NCBI GenBank assembly: GCA_018398765.1
Contig: JAHBMJ010000253.1
Coordinates: 1-47,500, forward strand
Direction: 5' to 3'
Length of the DNA: 47,500 nucleotides
Source of the DNA: Chromera velia
Taxonomy: Eukaryota > Sar > Chromeraceae
Shown: piece after piece, positions 9,871 to 19,908 of the stretch
How the letters are laid out: the number at the start of each line of letters is the position of its first letter
How positions within the stretch are numbered: the first letter of the stretch is position 1
The notes under the pieces: generated by a model
The model's database searches: none
What the model was told of the DNA's origin: nothing
What the model saw: the letters and a program-made list of their open reading frames with translations, nothing else
Program-made: the position numbers and the translations under genes

Positions 9871-10646
9871 TACACTGCGTTGTTAGGAGTAACCAACTTT
9901 GTTTGGTTACTTAGGCGGCCTAACCATTTTTGTGGTTAGGGTAATTATGTAGAGTCATATTGATTACCATTGTTTTGGTAACCAAAACAGTAGTAATCGT
10001 TCTTTCCAAATAGCCAAACTAATGAGTAAATTTGGTATAAAAACTAGTGCAAAAGATAAATTTAGTGCAAAGTTCTCTTATATCCATAAATATATGTCTA
10101 ATTTAAGTAGATCAATTTAATGGACACTGCATTGGAGAACACCATAAAAAAAGCTTTTAAAAATGAATATATGAAATAAAACGGGCGGTATAAGGCGGTT
10201 AAAGTCATTAAATCATGGTCGCACCGCGGCTTGACGTGTTTGCTAAAGACTTAGAACTAGGCGCCGGTAAGCGCCGGCTAGAGAAAAAAAAAAAAGAAAA
10301 AAAATAAGCGATTTGAGGAGATCTTTTTTTTTTTCTTTTTTTTTTTTTATTATTTTTCAACTCTGAACAACACTTAGCAACAGTTGTGCAACACATAAAT
10401 AACACTTGTACAACACTTGAACAACAGTTGTTTGACTGATATAAAAAAAAAAAAGAAAAAAAGTAAACGGTTTTGAGGGATCATTTTTTTTTTTTTTCTC
10501 TAACCGGCGCCTAGACCTAGAATGGCCAGATTACGATGGTAGCGGTAGTTCCCTCAGACCCTCCCAGTTACCAAATTATGGTACCAATTTGATGGTAATT
10601 AAAGGCTTTCTGAAAAAGGCCGGTAGTTACTCCTAACAGCACAGTA
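9871..10646. mobile_element. Mutator-like MITE, copy 1, with a nested MITE
   Basis: Ends are inverted repeats: TACACTGCGTTGTTAGGAG on the left against TACTGTGCTGTTAGGAG read inward from the right, both continuing TAAC. The flanks TAACTTGAAT (9861-9870) and TAGCTTGAAT (10647-10656) are a 10-bp direct repeat with one mismatch, in the range of Mutator-like target duplications (9-11 bp). A small GC palindrome, TTAGGC-G-GCCTAA, sits at 9911-9923. No transposase is encoded. A hAT-like MITE is inserted inside at 10258-10514. Superfamily assignment rests only on duplication length. Confidence 0.7.
10258..10514 (+). mobile_element. hAT-like MITE, copy A (nested)
   Basis: Perfect 12-bp terminal inverted repeats CTAGGCGCCGGT. 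Flanks ACTTAGAA and ACCTAGAA are 8-bp direct repeats with one mismatch, the target-duplication length of hAT elements. Inside each end lies a long A-run or T-run block (A12-G-A8 type) and the centre has repeated AACAACACTT/AACAACAGTTGT words, so a transcript could fold on itself. A second copy lies inverted at 15582-15826. Confidence 0.8.
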
Positions 10647-10656
10647 TAGCTTGAAT

Positions 10657-11120
10657 GATACCTCTAGAAGGCTAAAGTTTCTGTCTTCACGTTGCCGACA
10701 ATTTTTATCTAAATTTGTATCCTAGTTTGTATCATAACGAACTTTATACTAGTACTTAATACAAAATAAATGAAAAGAGATTTAATTTTATATATCATTC
10801 ATACAATTTATATTACAATTTGTAAATTTAAAGCTTTTGAACAATGAATTGTATCGAATATGTATTCAAATTTGTTTGAAATTTAAATTCATATAATCAA
10901 AAGTTTTCAAATTCCTTAATTCACTCACTAGTTTGCTCAACTATCACAGGTTTCTGGGAGAATCTTGAGCACATGACTTTTAAGAGCAGCGCTTGAGCAC
11001 ACAGAACGTTATGCCAGCAAAAAAATTAAAACGCATTTGCATGTGGACGCCTGAGCTTGAAACGACAAATCTGCAAGCACTGTCGTATTTTACAAATCTC
11101 CTTTCGTAGAGACATTCACA
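10657..11120. other. AT-rich spacer, no gene seen
   Basis: No supported gene, RNA or repeat apart from AT-rich simple words. Confidence 0.5.
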
Positions 11121-11427
11121 TTCTCTTTATGTGCGAGCCTCTTCAAGTTGTGTAGACTTTTTCCGTTTTTTCTTTTTCTTTTTGCTTTCTTTCTCTTCCT
11201 CTGCAACCTCGCTTACTGCCACTAAACTCTTCCTGGATCCTGCTCATGAAGATCTCTTGGATGATTTGGCTGACTGCCCTCTCTTGGAAGGCGGTCTTTC
11301 TCTAGGGTCTTTCTGGAAGGGAAAGAAGATCACCGACCCTCACCTCCCTGCCTCCATAGTAGCCTCCTAGCCCTTCCCATTCCTCATCGCCTTTTTCTGG
11401 TTTACCAATCGTTACGGCATCACCTAA

Positions 11428-13106
11428 TTATTCCCTTCTACCCCCCTCTAAGACTTCTTCTTCACAGTATCCAGGGGGTGGTGCAAGTTCGACTGGAGCA
11501 TCTGGGGTGACATAGATGACGCTGACTGGAGGGGCTTGGGGGGCGGCCAGGTATAGCGTCACGTTCCCCCCTCCTGTGGGCTCCCCTGGTTTTGGTTTCC
11601 GGAGAGGCAAGAAGATTGAGATCAGTGCATACTCTCGATTGTGATCTTCAAGATAGTGGTTATCTCCACTGTGCATGCTGAATCGATTGAAGTCTGTGTG
11701 GAGGAACGGGAAATGGGTAGGACTTTGCTAAACAAATGCAATCAGGAAAAAGAGAGGTTAGATTAAGAACAGCCAATTCAATCAAGCCAGAATTTTAAAA
11801 GCTAGATCGAGTCAAACGACTCCCTTACGGACTGTCTCGACATTTTTTTGTTTGTTTGTTCGTACATGCGCTCTTTATTCTCTGTCTGTGTATCTTTTTT
11901 TTTCTGTTCCTCTCTCTACCTCTCTGCGTATATAGTGCGCGCGCGTGAGCGAGTGCGTACGTGTGTCCATGTATCTGTGTGTGTATATGTATTAATATAT
12001 GTGTATGCATCTTGTTTCATACTGAAGGAAGACGCACGCAACATTGCGGCAAGTCCTTCTCCGACTGCTTCTTGTCTTTAGTAGGATATGACAACAACTT
12101 TCTCTGATATAGAGAAAGAGAGAGACTTGCTGCTTAACCTCACTTTCGATCGAAGCACTCCTTCTCGGAATGCCACCTGACTGCCACAAAGTTGTTGTTG
12201 TACCTTGCAGAGCTGTCGTATCTGAGCAGGCGTCTCAGAATAGGAAACCAGCAACAGTCTGCACAAAGGTTAGAAGATATTGCATGATCGTTCAAAACTT
12301 TCAACAGAATATGGCTAGAGAAACAACCTGACAGATCCAATGAGTAGATTTATCTGCATGAACGAAATCCTGCTGACAGAAGGAAGCATTATGCTGTTAG
12401 GGCAGAAAGAAGGATGGAGAGGTTCAAATGTTCGATTTTCTCTCTTACTACTTCTGTAGAGCGTCTGTGTGCATGTGCAAGAGGGCAGGCAGGGAAAGAA
12501 GGGGGGGTGAAGGGAGCAGAAAAAAAGGGAGGAAGGGAGCCAGACAGGAAATTCACCAAAACTATTTTGAAGGATCGCGCACATTTCAAGATACGAGCGC
12601 AGAGGGCGGGAGAGGGCATTCCCCGGGCCAGGGACGGGAGACGAAGGAAAACATGAATTATTACACGCATGTATTTATGTACCCTCACACAATCAAACAA
12701 GACACGAGAAAGCTTTTTAGACACTTGTGCAATCACACCGTGGTCACATACGCAATAATGTCATACAACTATATACAACCTACACACCTCCGTAGAAGCC
12801 CGTGTTGAGGTTCAGGTTCCGCGACCTCTCTGTCCAGAACGCGAAACCGTTTTGTAACAAGATCCCTAGCAAGATCCCGTCTTCAATCTGGTTGTCGAGC
12901 GCATAGTAGATGATACTCCCTGCTTCGTTGTCGGTCTGTCGTTTTATGCGCTTATCTTGAGGGTGGGGGTCGCTCACTGCTCCGTCTATCCGCCATCCTC
13001 CCTCGTCTCTCGGTATCAGCGTGGGCCGGCCGCACGAATCTGCGCGGGCGGCGGCCGCGCGATTCGGGGTGTGGCTCTTCCTGTTTTTTATGCTCCCCAC
13101 GGTCCA
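11428..13106 (-). CDS. Unrecognised multi-exon gene, partial model
   Basis: Two well-supported coding segments and one doubtful one. Segment 1 is 12788-13106: it follows an acceptor-like CTAGACAG, stays open for 106 codons with varied residues (for example IIYYALDNQIEDGILLG) and ends at a good donor GGAG|GTGTGT. Segment 3 is 11428-11727: it begins after TTGTTTAG, reads about 100 codons including HTDFNRFSMHSGDNHYLED and a Pro-rich end, then stops. A middle segment around 12173-12258 is flanked by TTTGTGCAG and GT but its phase does not join both neighbours cleanly, so an exon is missing or wrong. No ATG exon was found; the 5' end may lie above 13106 in the repeat-rich region. Alternative 3' ends using a donor near 11439 are possible. 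Family unknown. Confidence 0.45.
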
Positions 13107-13725
13107 CTGTCTAGAAAAGGCTTATACTAACTATAGAAGTCTAGTCTAGACAGACAAGACTCTAAAGTCTATAGAGTCTAGATGAGTCCCAGGCATCGGC
13201 TTAGGAAAAAAAACAACAATTGGAGTTTTTTTTTTTCCTTTTTTATAATTATTTGCAATTCACAGCGAACTTGAAACAATTCTTGAAACAACACTTAACG
13301 ACAGTTATGCAATGAGATGCAATGAGGATGAATCCAGCCCTAACATGGCATGGCTGGATGATTACTTAGCCTGGATTGAAGTGGATCGAAGGGACCGGCC
13401 GGGGCCTACCGGGGCCATAAGATTCTTGTCTGGGCGGCACGTGAAGACGGGCCCAGCAATTGAATTCGTTGACAAAGCCTAAAAATTAGGTAACAAAAAA
13501 TCTGGACAGTGCAGCTTTCTTGATTTACCTAGGATTTAATATGATTTATACTGACATGCTCTGAGTGTATCTGCAATGATTATGTTTGCATTCACTTCCC
13601 TGAGTGCTAGCCTGGGTCACAGTAACTTCTATTAACTTCTCAACGATGCGAATATTCTAGTGCAAATTGAAGCCCGACCGGCATGTATGCACCGCAAAAC
13701 AACTTTGTGGACATAAACGATAAGG
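13107..13725. other. Repeat-rich spacer with a decayed MITE
   Basis: From about 13195 to 13315 the sequence resembles the middle of the hAT-like MITE (AACAACACTTA then CAGTTATGCAA, preceded by a T-run), without intact ends: a decayed relative. The remainder holds no supported gene. Confidence 0.5.
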
Positions 13726-14247
13726 CTATGATTGCGTCCGAGGTTCTTCAATCATCGCTTCCAACTGAAGAGCTTTCCGTTGCGCAACATCTGATGGATT
13801 GAAGTATTCTTTAATATGCTCTACAGACGTTGCACCGAGTCCTGAATCATCGACAATGAAGTTTGCGGCTTTCATACCGTCGATTTCGAATCTTGCATCA
13901 GTGGGTTAACTCAAAGGGGTATTTTCATAATAATTATGAATTTTCATAGTGACTCTGGATTTCATAATGATTATGGGGGGTCACCTAACTGTGGAAGCCG
14001 ATTTCTCATCTAAAAATCACTTTCTCAAAAAACTGTTTAAACGAGTTGATTTGTCTCATAAAGATGAATTTTAGCTGTAAAACTCCTTCAAATTCTCCTT
14101 TTTTTCATCAGACCATCCATAATGATTACGAAGATTTTATAGTCACTATAATGATGCCATAATGATTAACGAGTTAACCCAGTGATATGGAAACTTCAAA
14201 CAGAAGTCGCCTACTGCGTTCTTCACGGTGAGATTAAACGAGGACAT
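13726..14247 (-). pseudogene. 77-codon reading frame split by a MITE
   Basis: On the minus strand an ATG at 14247 starts 21 codons (beginning MSSFNLTVKNAVGDF). The frame is then interrupted by the MITE at 13899-14184 and resumes for 56 codons to a TAG at 13726. Removing the element and one copy of its AT duplication makes the two parts exactly in frame. The residue mix (for example NFIVDDSGLGATSVEHIKEY) is protein-like, with no stop in 77 codons. An in-frame stop precedes the ATG. I do not recognise the family; it could be a complete small protein or one exon of the gene to its left on the map. As it stands the frame is broken unless the element is spliced out. Confidence 0.55.
13899..14184. 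mobile_element. MITE with 14-bp ends CAGTGGGTTAACTC, inserted in a coding frame
   Basis: Terminal repeats CAGTGGGTTAACTC and, from the other end, CACTGGGTTAACTC. The subterminal parts also match in inverted orientation (CATAATGATTATGG and ATAGTGACT words), giving arms of about 75 bp. It is flanked by AT on both sides, consistent with a 2-bp duplication. No coding capacity. The element is 286 bp long. Confidence 0.8.
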
Positions 14248-14520
14248 TTTTGGGAAGCCACTGCCTCCGGTTTAAAGAACCCTCCACGTAGGCTCAAACA
14301 GCTGAGGCTCTAGGCAGAGGCTACAGAAATGGACAAGAGAAAGGAATCGATCAGTTTTATGGAATTAATGCTCAGCAAGCGTTGCTCATGGGTTATTGTC
14401 ATTCAGGAAGAAACTGAAACGCAATTGTGTCAATTAGATTGTCGATGACCACACAATGATTGGATTTTTCTGTCAGCTAATTGAAAGCTATCGATCAGCT
14501 AGTACTTGTATCGGTGCATG
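14248..14520. other. Spacer, no gene seen
   Basis: No supported feature. Lies between the split reading frame and the hairpin array. Confidence 0.45.
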
Positions 14521-14729
14521 CCGCGCTTGGCTCCGCGCGGTAAGGTCTATAGACGTGGCCGGCGCCTTCGGCGCCCACCGGTAAGGTCCAGACGGCGCCG
14601 GCAAAGTCTGAGGGCGCCTTCGGCGCCTATACCGGCAGTTTCTGACCGGCGCCTTCGGCGCCTACCGGCAGTTTCCGACCGGCGCCTTCAGCGCCTACCG
14701 GAAACTTCTTCAGTGGGCCTTTGGCCCAC
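14521..14729. repeat. Array of GC-rich hairpins, period about 32-35 bp
   Basis: Four units carry the same perfect or near-perfect hairpin GGCGCCTTCGGCGCC (14561-14575, 14613-14627, 14648-14662, and with one change 14681-14695), flanked by ACCGG and separated by short AAGGTCT/AAAGTCTG/CAGTTTC linkers. A shorter palindrome (CGGCGCCG, 14593-14600) sits at the third position. The last unit, 14713-14729, has different arms that still pair perfectly (GTGGGCC-TTT-GGCCCAC). The first (14521-14540) pairs CCGCGC with GCGCGG. Pairing is conserved although bases differ between units. The surrounding DNA is AT-rich. Confidence 0.85.
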
Positions 14730-14782
14730 CGGCATCTTCCCATTTGAAAAACGGCTTCCTGACCACCACCCTGGGGGTATTT

Positions 14783-16634
14783 TACACAGTATAGTTAGGA
14801 GTTACTACCGGCCCCTTTTAGCTAGTAACAAGTTACCGTGATAATGTTCCACGCTCCTCCTACTCGTAAGTGAACAAGCAGGAGTGGAAACTGGAAGCTA
14901 GAGGTCTACTTAGGTGAGATGACTCTCAAGAGACCGCAAGAGACTAGAACTTCAAGGGCTGAAGGTTGTTTATCACCAGTGGATGAGTGTATGTGCAAGT
15001 ATCTAGAGCTGATATCAATCAATGTTCGAGTGTGTTCAAAAGTGTGTCGATTCTTCTGGGAGTCAATTCGGTTGAATGAAATGAAAAAGTGGATCAATCG
15101 TTTTGTTGGGTTTCGGGATTTGATGAGTTGTGGTACAAAATAGATGATGTACATCGTTATTCTTTTTGCATGTGTTTGCATGCGTTGTATATGTCAGCTC
15201 GCTAACATACTCGTACCCTGAATAAGTCAATTTAGTAACATAATAACACACTGACAGACTGAGTACCTGAGTGTGTTACTTTGTTGACATACTAATCCCC
15301 TCAGTCTGTCACTTCATCAAAATCGGCTTCAGTGTGTCACTTCAGTCTGACTACCCAATCTTACTATCCTCTCTTCCATTTACCCTCATCTTTCCATCCT
15401 CCACTGCCTTTCTTTCTTTTTCTAAAAATTATATTACCAACCAATTCTTTTGATGAAACTCATAAATAAGTTTTATGAGGATTATCCTCTAAGCATCTCT
15501 TAGTATTTCTAAGCATTATCATATTTATACTTCTTTTCTTTATTCTTTTACTAAATTGATATTTAAGTATAAAGCTCAACACTAGGCGCCGGCTAGAGAA
15601 AAAAAAAAAAAAGATCTCCCAAAACCGTTTACTTTTTTTCTTTTTTTTTTTCTGTATCAGTCAAATAACTGTTGTTCAAGTGTTGTACAAGTGCTGTTTG
15701 TGTGTTGCATAACTGTTGCTAGGTGTTGTTCAGGGTCAAAAAGTAAAAAAAAAAAAAAGAAAAAAAAAAAGATCTCCTCAAATTGCTTTTTTTTTTTCTT
15801 TTTTTTTTTCTTTAGCCGGCGCTTAGGCTCAACATAACAATAATACCGTCAGTTTGGTAACCATGAGATGGTAACCAGCGGACTTGAAGGCATGTACCAC
15901 TACCACGGTAGTTCAAGGAAAAACTATGGGAAAAACAATTGCTAGACCCATTTTAAAGCCTGACCACTTAACCCATTAACAGTTTAAAGCCCTTAGCCCT
16001 AAAATGATCATACCGTGTGACTCAAAACGTATATGCTATATATAATGATATACTAGTTAGAGCGCGTTAGAGTTCAGTCATAAAATGATGAATAGTGAGT
16101 TTTGTTAGAATAAACTTTTGATGAATGTTAGTTAGTTAGTTAGAGGATGCCTAACCCCAGTTGGAGCGCTAAACTCCCAGGCAGCACATATATGCATGGT
16201 TGTTGTTTGTTAAGTCGCCGGTGGAGTTGATCAGTTAATCACTTTCTAGAATTGGGAGACAGGCATCAAAGAGACAGGCCGGATGCGAGTGTAGAAGTGA
16301 TCAAATAATATTACGGATGAAGAGTTCAGATGTACTTGCACCGGGAAGTGGACAGTTACAATCATTTGAATTAATGGATTCCAGCTCAGCCTACCAAAAA
16401 TCTAGATCAAAAATATAATTTTTACTATAGTCTAAATTTGGTTTTGTAGGTTAAGTTTAACTCAGAATGTGGCCAAATCTGCCTGTTTTTAGTTACTATA
16501 CCACTACTATTGGAACACTACTACCGTAACCACAAAATTGGTAACCGTCCTACTAGTAACCGTCCTAGCGGCCGCCTAGTAACCGTCCTACTAGTACTTT
16601 CGTTACTCCTAACCGTACTAGTAACCGTACTGTG
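14783..16634. mobile_element. Mutator-like TIR element, copy 2 (boundaries uncertain)
   Basis: The left end TACACAGTATAGTTAGGAG matches the inward-read right end CACAGTACGG...GTTAGGAGTAAC, with a short tandem duplication of ACTAGTAACCGT-type words in the right arm (about 16533-16630). Both resemble the ends of the element at 9871. No convincing target duplication was seen. The interior has no transposase; it carries a nested MITE at 15582-15826 and a NotI-type palindrome GCGGCCGC at 16568-16575. Confidence 0.5.
15582..15826 (-). mobile_element. hAT-like MITE, copy B (nested)
   Basis: Inverted copy of the element at 10258-10514. Ends are CTAGGCGCCGGCTAGAG and, from the right, CTAAGCGCCGGCTAAAG. 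It is bounded by a perfect 8-bp target duplication, GCTCAACA at 15574-15581 and 15827-15834. The A/T-run blocks and the centre with GTTGTTCAAGTGTTGTACAA are the reverse complement of copy A. Confidence 0.9.
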
Positions 16635-17030
16635 AACAAGTTTTGGGTTTTTATCGCTAGTTTTATCGCCACTGGCACGCTAGTCGCCATGGTAGTTTAA
16701 ATCATAACTTTAATGACAAATAATTTATATAGTAGCAGAATTAGTACGAACTACAAATTTAGGTTGTATTTATGTTGCATCATGTCTATTATCATATTTG
16801 CTTACCAGCTACTAGTAGCTTACCATGCAGTCCAAGTCACTCCAACAACTTGAATTTAATATAACAACCTAAATAACAACTTAAATTCAAACTTGGAGAA
16901 ATCAACTTTTGAACTAGATTTTGAATAATCAAAGTTCACTCCTTACTGCCCCCTTGTATTGTTGATTTACAGAGGGAGCAAGCCTGGAAGCAGGCTGCAA
17001 CCTGGCAGGCTGGCGACGTCTCGCAAGAAC
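16635..17030. other. AT-rich spacer, no gene seen
   Basis: 3' flank of the minus-strand coiled-coil gene. No further gene or element was identified. Confidence 0.5.
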
Positions 17031-17036
17031 TTTATT
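17031..17036 (-). terminator. Probable poly(A) signal of the coiled-coil gene
   Basis: AATAAA on the minus strand (TTTATT as written), about 22 bases beyond the stop codon at 17059-17061. Confidence 0.5.
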
Positions 17037-17058
17037 GCTTAGAACTTCTACCATAGCA

Positions 17059-19855
17059 CTATGAGCCTGACGGTAACGCACTCCCCAGAGAGAGAGAGAA
17101 ATCGCCCCGACGCGACCTCAACCTCTCACAGACCTGACGCAAACGCTCAGTTGACAGAGCAGCAGTCCCAACCGACTCCCTCGACACTCTCATGTCCCTG
17201 TCCCCAGACACCCTCGAGTTGATGCCTCTCTCCGCAACGTCCCGTGCGTTCGGCTCGCATCGAGATGCTGTGGGGGGAAGCGACACTGCCGAGTCTCTTT
17301 CTCTCTGAACGCCCAGCAACGCATCCCGCTCTGCTGGCCCGATTCCGAAATGCGCAGTATCTGTGGTTAACCCCCCTTCATCATATGATGCACTCAGCCC
17401 CCCTAGTCCCATCTTCTGCAACACCCCCTGTGCGTGGGCTCTGAGTGAGGCTTCTATTGACCTGTCAAGGAGTTTTCTCATTTCGGAAAAGACAGCAACG
17501 GGGGATTCGGCAGTGACGGCCGTTGGAAGAGGGACACCCGTCTCCTGCTGCTCCTCGGGTCCCTCTCCGTCTCTTTGGCTCACGCCTTCAAACTGAACCT
17601 GACTAGACTGTTCGAGCGGCACTGCCCCCATTCTGCCCCTTCCAATCCCTCCTGCTCTTCTTCCCTCAGAGGGGGTGCGTGAGGGTGAACCTCGGGCAGG
17701 CGACAAGGCACTCACCTGCACAGGGGGCCCCAGCCTGTCCCGCGTCGCTGTGAGGGAAGAAGATGGTCGAGTGGATTGCAGGGGCATCTGATCTCTCTCG
17801 AACGGCCCTGTCGGATGGCCTGTGAACCTCTGGTTTTGGCTGACTCGGAGAGGGGACCTGGAAGCCTTCGGGTGTGCGAGGGAGGGGGGGGAATTCGTTG
17901 GGGGGTTGAGGATTGAATAGTGAGACTGGATTTGCGTTTGCGCGTGTGTTTGTGTTTCTCTTTCGACCAGCGTCGTTGCTGCACTGAAAGAGGAAGAAGC
18001 CTCCTGCATGGGCCCGAATGAGAAGGCAAAAGGGGGCAGAGAGACAGGCGGAGAGGCAATTTGGGCTGGTGTCTTTGTGCCTGTACCGGAACGTTTGTGT
18101 ACCCGTTCTGAATGACCAGACTGGGGGGGCATAGAGGGAACCCCAACATGCAAACGGGAGGATTTAGCTTTCTGCCCTTCAGACTCTTTTGCACTCTCTG
18201 ATTCAGATTTCTTCTTTTCTTTCTCCCTCCCACCCACTCTCCCCCTTTCCTCTGTACGGGATTGATTCTGTGTCTGTGTCTGTGCTTGAGAGGGGCCTCC
18301 GTTTTCCTTCCCACCCGCTATCAGTCCTCCAGCTCCTTTCTTGAGAACACAGCCAGCTGCCTTCAGGGCAGGGGCAGCGCGTCCTTTCGCTGTCTGCTCA
18401 TTCATGGCCGCAGTGGCGCGTGTGAGTGTCAGGGTAGGACTGTGGAATCGTTTTGCTGTCAGGGGTGACCTTCTAGGCTGTGAGGGGTGTTCTACCGGAC
18501 GAGGGTCTGCTGATGTGGACAGCTGGGGGAGGGGGGCAGGAATCTGAGTCGCTCCTTGTGTCTCTGCCCAACTTTGGCTTGGGTCCCTCTGAAAGTTTTC
18601 GCTTTCATGGACCAGAGAAGAGGGGTCTGGCCAGACCCGGCCGGGGTGGGAATGGGCGGTCACTGCGTGCCTGGCTCCTCCTGGTGCGTGGGATGAGGCA
18701 GAGGGCGGAAAGCTGGGGAGGTCGGAGACGGGGGGAAATGGAACGAGACGGGAGGGAATGGAGGAGTAAAGTGGCTCCTCAGAGGTTGTGAAAGGAGAGG
18801 GGGACAATGCGTCGATCTTCGGACCACCTCCATGGCCTCCCTCAGGAAGGGGAGGGAGAGCAGGCAAAGCAACGAGGCTACTGGCAGGATTTACATGGGG
18901 TGGGGGCGATTGGAAATTGGAGTGCAACATCGAGCCTTGTGCAGGAAAGGAAAAAGAGAAGGATTGGGGGGAAGATGTGGCGGGAAGGAATGGAGAGTTT
19001 GGGACCGTGTGAGATGCACCGGCAGCTGTAGAGGCTCCCCTGGGCCTGGCGTGCGTCAACACTTGGTTGTCCGCTCTGAACCCATCACCAAATACTGGGT
19101 GGGGGTGTGACGGTCTGGCGGGGGGGGCAGAGGAAGACCTCTGTCCTCTGACTGGATACTCTGACCCGTCTCGTCTACTCTTCTGTCTGTACACACTCCC
19201 CTTCTCTTCCAAAGCCCTAAGAGACGCACCCCCATCGCTCTCCTGTTCGGAATCTGCTGACTGATGAGACCTCTGTCTTCTATCCTCTCCTCGTCGCCTC
19301 TGTCTGCTTTCTCTCTCTCTTTGCCTCTCTCGCTCAGCATCTCGTCGGAGTTGTGCGATGGCGAGGCCTCTCTCCTTGTCTCGCTCTCGTCGCAGTCTGG
19401 CCACCTCTGCCTTGAGGTCTGTGACCTCCTCCTCGCTCTTCTTCAACCTCCCCTCTGTTGTCTCCAGAGATGCAGCCAGCCTGTTTGCTCGGTTTTGAAC
19501 AACCCGCCCTGCATGCATGCAGTGGTTCCTTCCATTCGTTTGTGAAGAAGAAGCAGATAGGGAGGCTGACGAACAATTCACGAAACCTATGTTCATCTGA
19601 GAAAAGAGGATGTTTTTACTTCACAATGGAGTGCACTCGCATGTACTTAATATTCGAATGAGCCCGTTCTGCTCATTTGAAAAGGACGCGAAAGAGACGG
19701 TGAGAGAAGAGAAAATCAACCATGGGCAGATAGACAGACAGACAGACAGTCCATTTCCCTTACCGGCATTTGCGCTCTCTCGCAGTTTCGTCTTCAGAGT
19801 TTCAATTTCCTTCTCCTGCGCTTCCTGCGAAGGACGCGAGATACACACACACACA

Positions 19856-19908
<53 letters not shown>

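Noticed and set aside
17244-19545. Plus-strand frames opposite the large coiled-coil exon
   Set aside because: Shadows of a 2.4-kb minus-strand exon whose phases, coiled-coil pattern and poly(A) signal support the minus strand.
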